DNA of 64,000 nt from Eubacteriales bacterium. Lineage in GTDB: Bacteria; Bacillota_A; Clostridia; Lachnospirales; Lachnospiraceae. Below, piece by piece: positions 1 to 8,167 of the stretch. The position numbers and the translations under genes were made by a program. The first letter of the stretch is position 1; every line of letters starts with the position of its first letter. The DNA is taken from contig JAUNJL010000001.1 of NCBI GenBank assembly GCA_030533315.1, positions 48,396 to 112,395 on the forward strand. The letters run 5' to 3'. The notes beneath the pieces are model-generated. The model was not told where the DNA came from and searched no databases. It saw only the letters and a program-made list of their open reading frames with translations.

Positions 1-523
1 TCTCCCTGGGAAGAATCTCCTCAATGTAGTCATACTGTACGGCCATGTATTTTTCCGTCTTTCGGAGAACACTGTAAATGGTCTTTACGGTGGAGATCAG
101 CGTCTCCATGGTCCGTTCCTCCTTGTCGATGACCCTTTCCCAATCCCATTGATCCACATATATGGAATGGATGTTGTCCGTGTCCTCGTCCCTTCGGATG
201 GCCACCATATCCGTGTACAGACCCTCTCCCCTGGAGAATCCATACTTTTGGAGCGCATAGCGCTTCCATTTCGCAAGAGAATGAACGATCTCCGCATTCC
301 CGCTTCTGTTCTTGATGTCAAAGCTTACGGGGCGCTCCACCCCGTTCAGGTTGTCGTTCAGCCCGGAGCTGGGATCCACGAATATGGGAGCAGAGACACG
401 GAGAAGCTTCAGCTTCTGAGCCAGTGTCTGCTGAAAAAAGTCCTTTACGATCTTGATCGCCACCTGGGTATCATGAAGATTCAGATCTGCCTGATAACCC
501 GCAGGTATGATTAGCTGTTCCAT
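1..523 (-). CDS. asnA: Aspartate--ammonia ligase (asparagine synthetase A), 5' part only
   Basis: AsnA makes asparagine from aspartate, ammonia and ATP in the cytosol. The first 174 residues are visible and the gene runs off the left edge of the window. Recognisable AsnA stretches are an early QDNL-like segment (LNDNLNGVER), VHSLAKWKR, GEGLYTDMVAIR with an RxDED region after it, and SIYVDQWDWERV, a class II aminoacyl-tRNA-synthetase-like fold. The ATG is preceded by AAGGAGG at good spacing. A promoter with a 17-bp spacer lies about 115 bp upstream, and a small GCATGGA/TCCATGC hairpin (594-617) lies in the leader. I looked for a T-box in the leader and did not find one. Family assignment is firm; the C-terminal half cannot be judged. 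Confidence 0.95.
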   Translation of the reverse strand, partial: MEQLIIPAGYQADLNLHDTQVAIKIVKDFFQQTLAQKLKLLRVSAPIFVDPSSGLNDNLNGVERPVSFDIKNRSGNAEIVHSLAKWKRYALQKYGFSRGEGLYTDMVAIRRDEDTDNIHSIYVDQWDWERVIDKEERTMETLISTVKTIYSVLRKTEKYMAVQYDYIEEILPRE

Positions 524-636
524 GAGAGCCTCCTTACCCGGCCAGTTCTTCTGCCGGCGTCCACCACCTGTCATCCTTCCCTGGGACGCCCCTGCATGGA
601 GCCTTGTTTTTCCATGCGACCGCCTGGCCATCCACC

Positions 637-665
637 ATTATAACAGGATTTTCTTTCATTGGCAA
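637..665 (-). promoter_or_regulatory. Sigma-A type promoter for asnA
   Basis: On the minus strand there is TTGCCA, a 17-bp spacer and TATAAT, pointing at asnA. The -10 box is exact and the -35 box matches five of six consensus bases. Confidence 0.75.
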
Positions 666-673
666 TTTAGTGC

Positions 674-702
674 TTGAAAGATTTCTATAAAGTAGATAAA
701 AT
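674..702 (+). promoter_or_regulatory. Sigma-A type promoter for the zinc-ribbon membrane protein
   Basis: TTGAAA, 17 bp and TAAAAT sit about 95 bp before the gene starting at 797. The promoter is back to back with the asnA promoter. Confidence 0.6.
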
Positions 703-796
703 ATCTATAAAGAAAGCGGCCATCCGGCGGCCCGCTCAGCCAGAACCGGATCTGTGCCCTGAGAAATCATTTTTACTGATCTGATAAGGGGGGAAG

Positions 797-1657
797 ATGA
801 TGGAAAGAGAAAAATGTCAGATCTGCGACGGGCCCATCTCGCAGGGAAGATGCCGATACTGTGGAATGCCTTACCGCAAGGACGAGCTTTTGTACCACCT
901 AAACGAAAACCAGGAGGAGCACTACCGCCACGCCACCCCAAGAGCCAGGGCCATCCTGGACCAAAAAAAGGCGCCGGCCGGAGGTTCCAAGGCGCCAGCC
1001 GGGCCTTCCTCCGCTGCCAAAGCCGTCACTTCCCAAAAGACAGCGGCCAAGACCAGGAATACGGCTTCGGAGCGAACGGCGCCCCAAAAGCTCTCCGACC
1101 GAAGGAACGCCCTGAAAAAGGCCCAGATTCAGTCCCGTACGTACAAGGCCTTTGGAAGCAGCTCCCGGCCCCAAAAGAAAAAGAAGCGCCTCCTTTTCCG
1201 GGTCCTTCTTTTTGTCTTTGTCCTGCAGTTCCTTCCTGCAGCGCTGAACGCCCTGATGCGCAGCAGCGCCCTGTCCCGCCTTGCGGACACGATCACCGGA
1301 GGCCGCCGCTCTGCCGTGGCCACAGATGAAATCGGCCTTTCCGTGGGCGAGCCCCTGTGGGATTACGATTCCCAGACCACCTATGTGACCTGCACCTGGC
1401 TGGGTCGAGAGCCCCTGGTGGTGGGAACGGACATTCCCGAAGGCCCTTATGTCTTCATCCTTGACAGCGGCGACGCCAGCCTCCTGATCACGGACGCCCA
1501 GGGAGACGACGCCCTTCTTTCCCTCTCTGAGGACACCAGGGAGCCCCAGCCCCTCTTCCTCTCTGCGGGGATGGAGATCTCCCTGCACAGCGCAGAATAC
1601 GCCAATGCCTTTGTGGACATCCGTTATGTGGAAGAGCCGGCAGGCTCCTCCCTGTAG
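797..1657 (+). CDS. Zinc-ribbon, single-pass membrane protein of unknown function
   Basis: A 286-residue protein with no function I can assign. Residues 7-22 carry CxxC...CxxC (CQIC and CRYC), a small zinc ribbon. A low-complexity Ala/Lys/Pro linker follows (about 55-125), then a run of four lysines and one hydrophobic segment at about 131-153, then a C-terminal domain of about 130 residues rich in acidic residues and beta-type sequence. With lysines before the helix, the expected topology is zinc ribbon inside, C-terminal domain outside. The start follows AGGGGGGAAG. It stands alone and ends 21 bp before the convergent transporter ATPase gene. Proteins of this architecture are common hypotheticals in Lachnospiraceae; the ligand of the outer domain is unknown. 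Confidence 0.75.
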   Translation: MMEREKCQICDGPISQGRCRYCGMPYRKDELLYHLNENQEEHYRHATPRARAILDQKKAPAGGSKAPAGPSSAAKAVTSQKTAAKTRNTASERTAPQKLSDRRNALKKAQIQSRTYKAFGSSSRPQKKKKRLLFRVLLFVFVLQFLPAALNALMRSSALSRLADTITGGRRSAVATDEIGLSVGEPLWDYDSQTTYVTCTWLGREPLVVGTDIPEGPYVFILDSGDASLLITDAQGDDALLSLSEDTREPQPLFLSAGMEISLHSAEYANAFVDIRYVEEPAGSSL

Positions 1658-1678
1658 TCCTAAAAGACTGCGCCGGAT

Positions 1679-2425
1679 CTACAGAACCTTGGAGAGAAAC
1701 TCCCTCAGCCTGGGATTTCTGGGATTCTCAAAGAATACCCCAGGCTGATCTTCCTCCTGGATCTTTCCCTGATCGATAAAAACCACCCTGGTGGCCACTT
1801 CCTTCGCAAAGCCCATCTCATGAGTCACCACCACCATAGTCATCCCGGATTTTGCCAGCTCCCGCATAAGCCCCAGCACCTCTCCCACCATCTCCGGATC
1901 CAACGCGGAGGTAGGCTCGTCAAACAGCATCACATCTGGATTCATGGCCAGGGACCGGGCGATGGCGATCCTCTGCTTCTGTCCCCCGGAAAGCATTTCC
2001 GGATAGGTGTCCGCCTTTTCAGGAAGCCCCACCCGCAAAAGGAGCTGCTCCGCCCTCTTTTCCGCCTCCTCCTTTGACATCAGCTTCAAGGCCACAGGGG
2101 CCATCATGATGTTTTCCTTCACCGTCTTATGTGGAAAAAGATTGAACTGCTGGAATACCATGCCGATCTTCCGGCGATGGAGGTTGATGTCCACCTTGGG
2201 ATCCGTGATATCCGTCCCTTCAAACAGGATGCGGCCTCCCGTGGGGACCTCCAGCAGGTTCAGGGAGCGGAGAAAGGTGGATTTGCCGGAGCCTGAGGGG
2301 CCGATCACCACCACAACCTCCCCCTGGCAGATATCCGTGGTAATCCCATCCAGTACCAGATTGTCTCCAAAGGCCTTTCGCAGCCCCTGTACCTGGATCA
2401 ATATTTTGCTTTTGTCAACGCTCAC
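1679..2425 (-). CDS. Polar amino-acid ABC transporter, ATP-binding subunit
   Basis: A 248-residue cytoplasmic ATPase of the GlnQ/HisP/ArtP type. It has Walker [10 protein letters not shown] (near residue 41), the Q-loop in FQQFNLFPH, the signature LSGGQKQR, Walker [15 protein letters not shown] and the switch histidine in VVTHEMGFA. The [10 protein letters not shown] segment and [10 protein letters not shown] are typical of polar amino-acid importers. Its start overlaps the end of the permease gene by 11 bp, so the two are translationally coupled. Substrate is not determined by sequence; glutamine, arginine, histidine or cystine are all possible. Confidence 0.95.
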   Translation of the reverse strand: MSVDKSKILIQVQGLRKAFGDNLVLDGITTDICQGEVVVVIGPSGSGKSTFLRSLNLLEVPTGGRILFEGTDITDPKVDINLHRRKIGMVFQQFNLFPHKTVKENIMMAPVALKLMSKEEAEKRAEQLLLRVGLPEKADTYPEMLSGGQKQRIAIARSLAMNPDVMLFDEPTSALDPEMVGEVLGLMRELAKSGMTMVVVTHEMGFAKEVATRVVFIDQGKIQEEDQPGVFFENPRNPRLREFLSKVL

Positions 2426-3110
2426 TGGTACGAAGCCTCCTCTCCAGTTTGTTCATAAAGTAAGTCAGGATCATGACGATCGCCAGATAGATCACGGCCG
2501 CCGCCAGCAGGGGGTAAAAGGCGTTGTAGGTACGGCTCTGGATCAGCATGGCCCCCTTGGTCAGATCCATCATGCCAATGTAGCCGATGATGGAGGTCTC
2601 CTTGATCAATACGATAAATTCGTTCACAAGGGCCGGCAGAACATTCTTGAAGGCCTGGGGCAAAATGATCATGCGCATGGTCTGGGTAAAGTTCAGTCCC
2701 AGGCTCCTTCCCGCCTCCGTCTGCCCCTGGTCAATGGACATAATGCCGGAGCGGACGATCTCCGCCACGTAAGCGCCAGAGTTGATGCCAAAGGCAAGGC
2801 CTCCCACCATAAACTTGTTCACGTTCCTCACGGAGCCGAAGATCACATAATTCATGATCAAAAGCTGGATCATGGTGGGCGTTCCCCGGATCACCGTCAA
2901 ATACACCTTACAGACAGCGTTCAGCACCTTAAACTTACCTGATTTATCGCTGGTGGAACGGATGATGGCCACCAAAAAGCCGATGACGATACCGATGAGA
3001 ACGGCCAGAATGGTGATGGCCAGCGTGGTCTTCAGTCCATCCAGTAGCCAAAGATACCGATCCTCCTTGATGAAATTCAGATAAAAATTCTTTTTCAAGC
3101 TTTCCAACAT
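2415..3110 (-). CDS. Polar amino-acid ABC transporter, permease subunit
   Basis: A 231-residue inner-membrane permease of the HisM/GlnP type. It has an early TM region ([19 protein letters not shown]), the [10 protein letters not shown] segment typical of the family, and the cytoplasmic EAA loop around [17 protein letters not shown]. An ATG at 3110 follows GAGGAAGAAAG and gives the usual length; longer upstream reading is not supported by any ribosome binding site. It sits between the binding protein (337 bp upstream) and the ATPase (overlapping). Confidence 0.93.
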   Translation of the reverse strand: MLESLKKNFYLNFIKEDRYLWLLDGLKTTLAITILAVLIGIVIGFLVAIIRSTSDKSGKFKVLNAVCKVYLTVIRGTPTMIQLLIMNYVIFGSVRNVNKFMVGGLAFGINSGAYVAEIVRSGIMSIDQGQTEAGRSLGLNFTQTMRMIILPQAFKNVLPALVNEFIVLIKETSIIGYIGMMDLTKGAMLIQSRTYNAFYPLLAAAVIYLAIVMILTYFMNKLERRLRTSER

Positions 3111-3447
3111 CTTTCTTCCTCGTATCCAATGATCAAAACGCAGCCGTCCAGACGCCCGGGCCGTCACATGCAAAATCCAAAAAAGCCACCTGCACGCTCC
3201 AAGCTCCGCACACATTTCCGTCTTTTTTCCCGCAGTTCGTGCAGGAAACACACAGACCGCCCCGGGACGCTCCGCCCAAAAACAGACAGGGCCTTCGACT
3301 GCCGTTTCCAGAAACAAGAGGAGCCGTCGGCTTATATGCGCTTAAGCAGACAGCTCCATCACTCCTGCGGCCTGGGGATCCTCCCCCTAGCCGCCTGTCA
3401 TTTCTTATGCCTCCGAAGCCTTATGTGCCGTTTTTCCGGCAGAGCCC
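3111..3447 (-). other. Gap between binding-protein and permease genes; nothing recognisable
   Basis: A 337-bp stretch inside an otherwise standard ABC operon. No credible gene, only a short TGCCG/CGGCA hairpin just after the binding-protein stop codon (about 3426-3441). Such a hairpin could stabilise the upstream mRNA end and raise binding-protein yield relative to the permease, but there is no T-run. Confidence 0.4.
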
Positions 3448-4239
3448 TTACTCTCCGTCCGGCACGATGATCACCTGTGTGGCGTGGGCGTAGGTGTCCG
3501 TAAAGTTCACACTCTCCAGGCGATCCTCCGTCACGGTCATTCCAGCAGCGCCAAAGTCCGCTTTTCCAGACTGCACGGCGGCAAGGATGGCGTCAAACTC
3601 CATATCGTCGATCTGCAGCTCATAGCCCAGCTTGTCGCAGATCGCCTGGGCAATGTCCACGTCGATCCCCACGATCTCATCACCCACATGATACTCATAG
3701 GGCTCAAACTCCGCATTGGTCGCCATGACAAGCGTGCCATTGGAGCGATCCACATCCTCCGGGGACTCATAGGGTGTCTCACCGGCAGCCTCGCCAATGT
3801 AATTGGCCACGATGCTGTCCAGCGTGCCCTCCTCCTTCAATTCCTCAAGAGCCCCGTTAATCTTTTCCAGAAGCTCCTCATTATCCTTCTTTAAGCAAAT
3901 GGCGTATTCCTCGTCCTCAAAGGGCTCCTCCAGGATCTTTAAGCCATCCGCATTTTCCACGAACTTCTCCGCCGGCTGGGAGTCAATGATCACACAGTCC
4001 ACCTGACCGGCCTTCAAAGCCTGCACGGCCTCACTGCCCTTGTTATAACGCTCGATGGTGGATCCCTCCGCCTCATAATCGCTGGCGTAAATGTCTCCCG
4101 TGGTCCCCAGCTGCACGCCGATGATGGCTCCCGGAAGGTCGTCAATGGAGGACACCTCCTTCGCAGATACACTGGTCGCCATGGAAACCGCCATTGCGGA
4201 GCCCAGAAGAAGTGCCGCAGCTTTTTTCACATTTTTCAT
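3448..4239 (-). CDS. Polar amino-acid ABC transporter, substrate-binding protein
   Basis: A 263-residue family 3 solute-binding protein. An N-terminal signal peptide (MKNVKKAAALLLGSAMAVSM) ends in VSAKE, a signal peptidase I site; there is no lipobox cysteine. The two PBP lobes are seen as IIGVQLGTTGDIYAS and LVMATNAEFEPYEYHVGDEIVGIDVDIA, the latter being the family signature, followed by GAAGMTVTEDR. The order of lobes looks circularly arranged: a lobe-2-like half with GTTGD comes first and the FEPYEY signature half comes second, the reverse of GlnH. The ATG at 4239 has AGGAGG 8 bp upstream; the ATG at 4245 is too close to it. The C-terminus ends right after the second half (IIVPDGE). Confidence 0.9.
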   Translation of the reverse strand: MKNVKKAAALLLGSAMAVSMATSVSAKEVSSIDDLPGAIIGVQLGTTGDIYASDYEAEGSTIERYNKGSEAVQALKAGQVDCVIIDSQPAEKFVENADGLKILEEPFEDEEYAICLKKDNEELLEKINGALEELKEEGTLDSIVANYIGEAAGETPYESPEDVDRSNGTLVMATNAEFEPYEYHVGDEIVGIDVDIAQAICDKLGYELQIDDMEFDAILAAVQSGKADFGAAGMTVTEDRLESVNFTDTYAHATQVIIVPDGE

Positions 4240-4367
4240 AATCATTTCCTCCTCTTTCAAGCCGATGTCCCGCAGAAAAGACTCTTTCCCGGCACATCCT
4301 GATTTTATGCAAAATATGAATACTAATGCATAGACAGGTATTTTTCCCCGTCCTATGTTTCCTAGTA

Positions 4368-4395
4368 ATTTTAGCACTTTTTCCTCAAAATGCAA
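4368..4395 (-). promoter_or_regulatory. Promoter for the amino-acid transporter operon
   Basis: Minus strand TTGCAT, 16 bp, TAAAAT, about 130 bp before the binding-protein start. The rest of 4246-4741 holds the dapF promoter and nothing else I can name. Confidence 0.55.
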
Positions 4396-4672
4396 TAGTA
4401 TGACGGCGAAAATAAATTTTTTTTTTGACCGCAAATTTTTTCAGGCCCCAGGATCTATCCGTTCCCATGATTAAGTATGCAGTCCTTCCTCCAGGGAGAG
4501 AAGGGTTCACAGATCAGCGGCCCCTGATCCGGCCCATGAAAAACCGGCTGCTGCCAAAGGCCGGAGCCTCGCCGCCTGGATGGACCGGCCGGTCCATTTT
4601 CCACCGATCAGAATGACAGGCGCAGGCAAGAAGCCGCAGATGTCCCAGGGACAAAAACGGGCCACTTTTGCA

Positions 4673-4701
4673 TTGACAGCCCCTTCCCCTCATCGTACAA
4701 T
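4673..4701 (+). promoter_or_regulatory. Strong sigma-A promoter for dapF
   Basis: TTGACA (exact consensus), 17 bp, TACAAT, 40 bp before the dapF ATG. Confidence 0.85.
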
Positions 4702-4741
4702 ACGGGTATCATCTTCAAAGGATACAGGGAGGAAACGCTTT

Positions 4742-5611
4742 ATGAAATTCACAAAAATGCATGGGATCGGAAATGACTATGTGTACGTCAACTGCTTTCA
4801 GGAGCAAGTGAAGAACCCGGCCGCTGTGGCAAGATTTGTCAGCCGCCGCCACTTTGGCATCGGCTCCGACGGGCTGATCCTGATCAAGCCCTCAGATATG
4901 GCAGACTGCGAAATGGAAATGTACAATCTGGACGGTTCCCAGGGAGCCATGTGCGGAAATGGCATCCGCTGTGTCGCAAAATACGCTTACGACCATGGCA
5001 TTGTTGACAAGACCAGCATCACCGTCGCCACCAAGAGCGGCGTGAAGCAGCTGGAGCTTACGGTGGAGGATGGCAAGGTGACCATGGTCCGGGTCAATAT
5101 GGGCGCCCCCATCCTGACGGCAAGAGAGATCCCCGTGGACATGGATGCGGAGCAGGTCATCGACGCCCCCATCCAGATCCTGGGACAGGAATATCGCTTT
5201 ACCGCCGTCTCCATGGGAAATCCCCACGCCGTTGTCTGCCTGGACCAGGTGGACGATCTGGATATCGAAAGGATCGGCCCAGCCTTTGAAAGCCATCCCC
5301 TTTTTCCAGACCGCGTGAACACCGAATTTATCCAGGTTCTGGACCGTCACACCTTAAAGATGCGCGTCTGGGAGAGAGGCTCCGGAGAGACCCTGGCCTG
5401 CGGCACCGGCGCCTGCGCCTCCGCCGTCTCCTCCGTCCTGAACGGCCTTGTGGACCCCCACAAGCCTGTGACCGTCCGCCTTCTGGGAGGAGATCTTCAG
5501 ATATTCTGGGATCAAGAGGAGAATCAGGTCTACATGACGGGACCCGCCGCCACGGTTTTCGAGGGGGAGATTGATCTTTCCTTCCTGGATGAACCGACGG
5601 AGAAAAAATAG
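4742..5611 (+). CDS. dapF: Diaminopimelate epimerase
   Basis: DapF converts LL- to meso-diaminopimelate for lysine and peptidoglycan synthesis. The 289-residue protein has the usual length and both catalytic cysteines: MCGNGIRC in the first half and LACGTGACAS in the second. The N-terminus MKFTKMHGIGNDYVYV is the family start, and the ATG at 4742 has AGGGAGGAAA upstream plus a near-perfect promoter. A conserved NPHAV segment is present. It appears to be a single-gene transcription unit, convergent with azlD. Confidence 0.98.
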   Translation: MKFTKMHGIGNDYVYVNCFQEQVKNPAAVARFVSRRHFGIGSDGLILIKPSDMADCEMEMYNLDGSQGAMCGNGIRCVAKYAYDHGIVDKTSITVATKSGVKQLELTVEDGKVTMVRVNMGAPILTAREIPVDMDAEQVIDAPIQILGQEYRFTAVSMGNPHAVVCLDQVDDLDIERIGPAFESHPLFPDRVNTEFIQVLDRHTLKMRVWERGSGETLACGTGACASAVSSVLNGLVDPHKPVTVRLLGGDLQIFWDQEENQVYMTGPAATVFEGEIDLSFLDEPTEKK

Positions 5612-5634
5612 AATGGATTAAGATTTGCCTGCGA

Positions 5635-5952
5635 TCATAAGGCCAGCAGCAACAGCCGCTCTGTCACAAACACGGCCACACAGGCCAGGATGGCCACCGT
5701 CAGGAGACTTTTCTCTTTGTAGGCGGCTGCGAGGGCCACTCCAAAGCCCACGGCGGCCGAAAAAATGCTGGAGGTGGCCCGCAGGATCGCAGGAAAGGTC
5801 ATGGCCGCCAGGCAGGCGTAGGGGACATAATACAAAAAGGACTTGACGAAGCTGCTCGTGATCTCCTTTTTTGCCAGAGCGAGAGGCAGCATACGGATCA
5901 GGTAAGTCACTCCCGCCATGACCAGGATATATAGATACACATTATGATTCAT
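5635..5952 (-). CDS. azlD: Branched-chain amino-acid exporter small subunit (AzlD)
   Basis: A 105-residue membrane protein with about four hydrophobic helices and the AzlD features TYLIRMLPLALAKKEI and the YVPYACLAAMTFPAIL segment. It works with AzlC as a two-subunit exporter for branched-chain amino acids (known for B. subtilis AzlCD and E. coli YgaZH). Its start overlaps the azlC stop by 11 bp and has CAGGAGGAAACAGCCC upstream. Confidence 0.93.
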   Translation of the reverse strand: MNHNVYLYILVMAGVTYLIRMLPLALAKKEITSSFVKSFLYYVPYACLAAMTFPAILRATSSIFSAAVGFGVALAAAYKEKSLLTVAILACVAVFVTERLLLLAL

Positions 5953-6655
5953 GGGCTGTTTCCTCCTGAATAGGACATAAGGCTGCGGCGGCTCCCGCCA
6001 CCAGAAGGGTCGTCAGAATGATCACGAAGCCGGAGGACACCTTTTTCAAAAGGGGCACTGCGGCAAACAGGCTGCTGACCGCCATGGAAGCCACGACCAC
6101 CAGAAGGACAGCCCGGTTTTTCTTTGCCGGAGGAATGATCACGGCCAAAAACATCCCATAGATGGCGACGCCCAGGGCGCTGATGATAAAGTCCGGCAGA
6201 AGGCTGCCGGAAATCCCCCCCAGAAGGGTTCCCAGCGTCCACCCAGGTATGGCCACGGCCATTGCCCCATAATTATAAAAGGCGCTCACCTTCCCCGGCT
6301 GGGCTGCGCTGACACCAAAGATCTCGTCCGTGATGCCAAAGGCCACTCCATACCGGTGCACCCACGCCTCATCCCTCCGCAGCTTCTGAGAAAGAGAAAA
6401 GGACATGAGGCAGTACCGGAGATTGATCACCAGCTGCGTCAGCGCCATTTCCCACAGAGAGCCTCCCCCCAGGATGATATCCAGACCTGCAAACTGTCCC
6501 GCTGACGTAAGGTTCGTCAGGGAGATCAGTCCTGCCTGCCAAATGGTCAGGCCGCCCTGCACGGCCATCATGCCAAAGGTGAAGGCCACGGCCAGATATC
6601 CCAGGCCTATGGGGATCCCGTCCCGAAGCCCTCTAAAAAAGCTCTTCCGTTTCAT
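5942..6655 (-). CDS. azlC: Branched-chain amino-acid exporter large subunit (AzlC)
   Basis: A 237-residue integral membrane protein. FRGLRDGIPIGLGYLAVAFTFGMMAVQGGL is followed by SLTNLTSAGQFAG and AFGITDEIFGV, the classical AzlC segments; there are about six to eight helices. It lies 27 bp after the CLC gene on the same strand and overlaps azlD, so clc-azlC-azlD is probably one transcript. Confidence 0.94.
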   Translation of the reverse strand: MKRKSFFRGLRDGIPIGLGYLAVAFTFGMMAVQGGLTIWQAGLISLTNLTSAGQFAGLDIILGGGSLWEMALTQLVINLRYCLMSFSLSQKLRRDEAWVHRYGVAFGITDEIFGVSAAQPGKVSAFYNYGAMAVAIPGWTLGTLLGGISGSLLPDFIISALGVAIYGMFLAVIIPPAKKNRAVLLVVVASMAVSSLFAAVPLLKKVSSGFVIILTTLLVAGAAAALCPIQEETAHES

Positions 6656-6682
6656 TTCGTTCTTCCTCTCTTTCCCCAGGAT

Positions 6683-7972
6683 CTACGTACGCGTCCGACG
6701 GTTCACGTACTTTGCCTTGTATTTGGAATACAGGATCCTCTGATCCTTATACAGTCCATAATAGCCTGAAGCCGCATAGCTGATGGCCACGGCGATCAGA
6801 TAAAAGGATGCGCCCTCGAAGCCGAAAAGCTCAAAGGCAATGAGAATCGAAGCGATGGGACAGTTGGTCACCCCACAGAACACCGCCACCATCCCGGCCG
6901 CAGCACAGACGGACGGGGACAAACCCAAAAGCCCGCCTGCCACGCAGCCAAAGGATGCACCGATGCAGAAGGAGGGCACGATCTCTCCCCCTCGAAACCC
7001 GGCCTTCATCGTCAGCGCCGTCAGCAGCAGCTTCCAAAAAAAGTCCCACGGCCGGCTCCTGCCCTCCTCCACGGCGGCTGCGATAAGCCCCGTACTGGCC
7101 CCCATATAATCGGAGGTATGCAAAAGCAGGGTGATCCCAATGATCAGGGCGCTGGCGGCCAGCACGCGGACATAAGGATTTTTCAGCCATCGCCGGTAGG
7201 CATCCCCCACTCCCCGAAGAGTCAGACAGAAAAAGATGCTCAGTGCGGCGCAGCCCAGCGACAAAATCCCCATCTTGATCCCTGTCTCCAGAGTCAGCTC
7301 CGGGATCCCCGTCACATGAAACACCTCCGGATGGATCCCCATACCCCCGGCAAACTTGACTGCGATCAGGGAAGAGATGGCACAGGGAACCAGCGCCGTA
7401 TAATACATGACTCCCACGCTGATCACTTCCATGGCGAATACGGTAGCCGCCATGGGCGTGCCGAACAAAGCGGAGAACGCTGCGCTCATTCCGCACATGA
7501 CCATCACGTGACGGTCCTCCTCATCCAGCGGAAGCCAGCGCCCCAGCTGATTACCGATGCTTCCTCCCAGCTGAATCACCGCTCCCTCCCTGCCTGCGGA
7601 GCCCCCCGTCAGGTGCGTCAGCGCCGTGGCAACAAAAACCAGGGGCGCCGACCGAAGAGGCACGTCATCCCTGTCACAAACGGTGGAAAATACCTGATTG
7701 GCACCCCCGTCATCCTTTCCAAACCTTTGGTACAGAAACACGATGATCAGACCGGCTATGGGCAGGCCGAAAAAGATCCAGAGGTTTTCCTGGCGAAATT
7801 CCGTTACAAAAACCAGCGTATGCGCAAATAAAATGCTGGCCGCCCCCACGACCACCCCCGTCAGCGCCGCCAGAACCAGCCACTTTGCCAGGCTCAGCAC
7901 GTTCTGCCGGATCCCTCCCAGGCCATACAGAATGTCTTCTCCCTCTCTTCGTTTCTCTTCTTGGTTCTTCAA
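6683..7972 (-). CDS. CLC-family anion channel/antiporter, atypical selectivity motif
   Basis: A 429-residue CLC protein with about ten to twelve helices. The gating glutamate motif is clear (GSAGREGAVIQLGGSIG), as is RGGEIVPSFCIGASFG. The canonical GSGIP anion-binding loop is replaced by GGANQVF, reminiscent of CLC-F fluoride/proton antiporters, which lack the GSGIP serine. I do not find a fluoride (crcB) riboswitch upstream, and LYSK near the C-terminus may be the usual central tyrosine, so substrate (chloride, nitrate, fluoride) stays open. The start is a TTG preceded by AAGGAGGAGAGAGGATC; no ATG in frame suits. A terminator of the upstream bceAB unit lies 60 bp before it. Confidence 0.88.
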   Translation of the reverse strand: MKNQEEKRREGEDILYGLGGIRQNVLSLAKWLVLAALTGVVVGAASILFAHTLVFVTEFRQENLWIFFGLPIAGLIIVFLYQRFGKDDGGANQVFSTVCDRDDVPLRSAPLVFVATALTHLTGGSAGREGAVIQLGGSIGNQLGRWLPLDEEDRHVMVMCGMSAAFSALFGTPMAATVFAMEVISVGVMYYTALVPCAISSLIAVKFAGGMGIHPEVFHVTGIPELTLETGIKMGILSLGCAALSIFFCLTLRGVGDAYRRWLKNPYVRVLAASALIIGITLLLHTSDYMGASTGLIAAAVEEGRSRPWDFFWKLLLTALTMKAGFRGGEIVPSFCIGASFGCVAGGLLGLSPSVCAAAGMVAVFCGVTNCPIASILIAFELFGFEGASFYLIAVAISYAASGYYGLYKDQRILYSKYKAKYVNRRTRT

Positions 7973-8033
7973 GATCCTCTCTCCTCCTTACCGCCCGCCG
8001 TCCGCAGGCATCCTGATATCTCCTCTCCTCTTT

Positions 8034-8065
8034 GAAAAAGCCCTTTTCCCAATGGAAAAAGGGCT
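8034..8065 (-). terminator. Intrinsic terminator after bceB
   Basis: On the minus strand AGCCCTTTTTCC and GGAAAAGGGCT form a hairpin with an ATTG loop, followed by TTTTTCAAA. It separates the bceAB transcript from the CLC gene. Confidence 0.85.
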
Positions 8066-8167
8066 CACTTTACTCTAGTATATCAGCAGAGCGATGGAAT
8101 TGCAAGACATAGGAGCGCAAAATCACGGGAACGGGCCCAGGGAAGCTGCCGTTCACCCCCGCCTCCT

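Noticed and set aside
524..796. T-box upstream of asnA
   Set aside because: A GGTGGTGGACGCCGG stretch recalls the T-box core, but there is no proper GGGTGGNACCGCG sequence, no stem I motifs and no terminator.
4892..5350. Long minus-strand ORF inside dapF
   Set aside because: It is a shadow of the dapF coding strand; His- and Asp-rich composition and no ribosome binding site.
7973..8160. Fluoride riboswitch upstream of the CLC gene
   Set aside because: I looked for the conserved crcB-type pseudoknot pattern on the minus strand and saw only the terminator of the preceding operon and a plain ribosome binding site.
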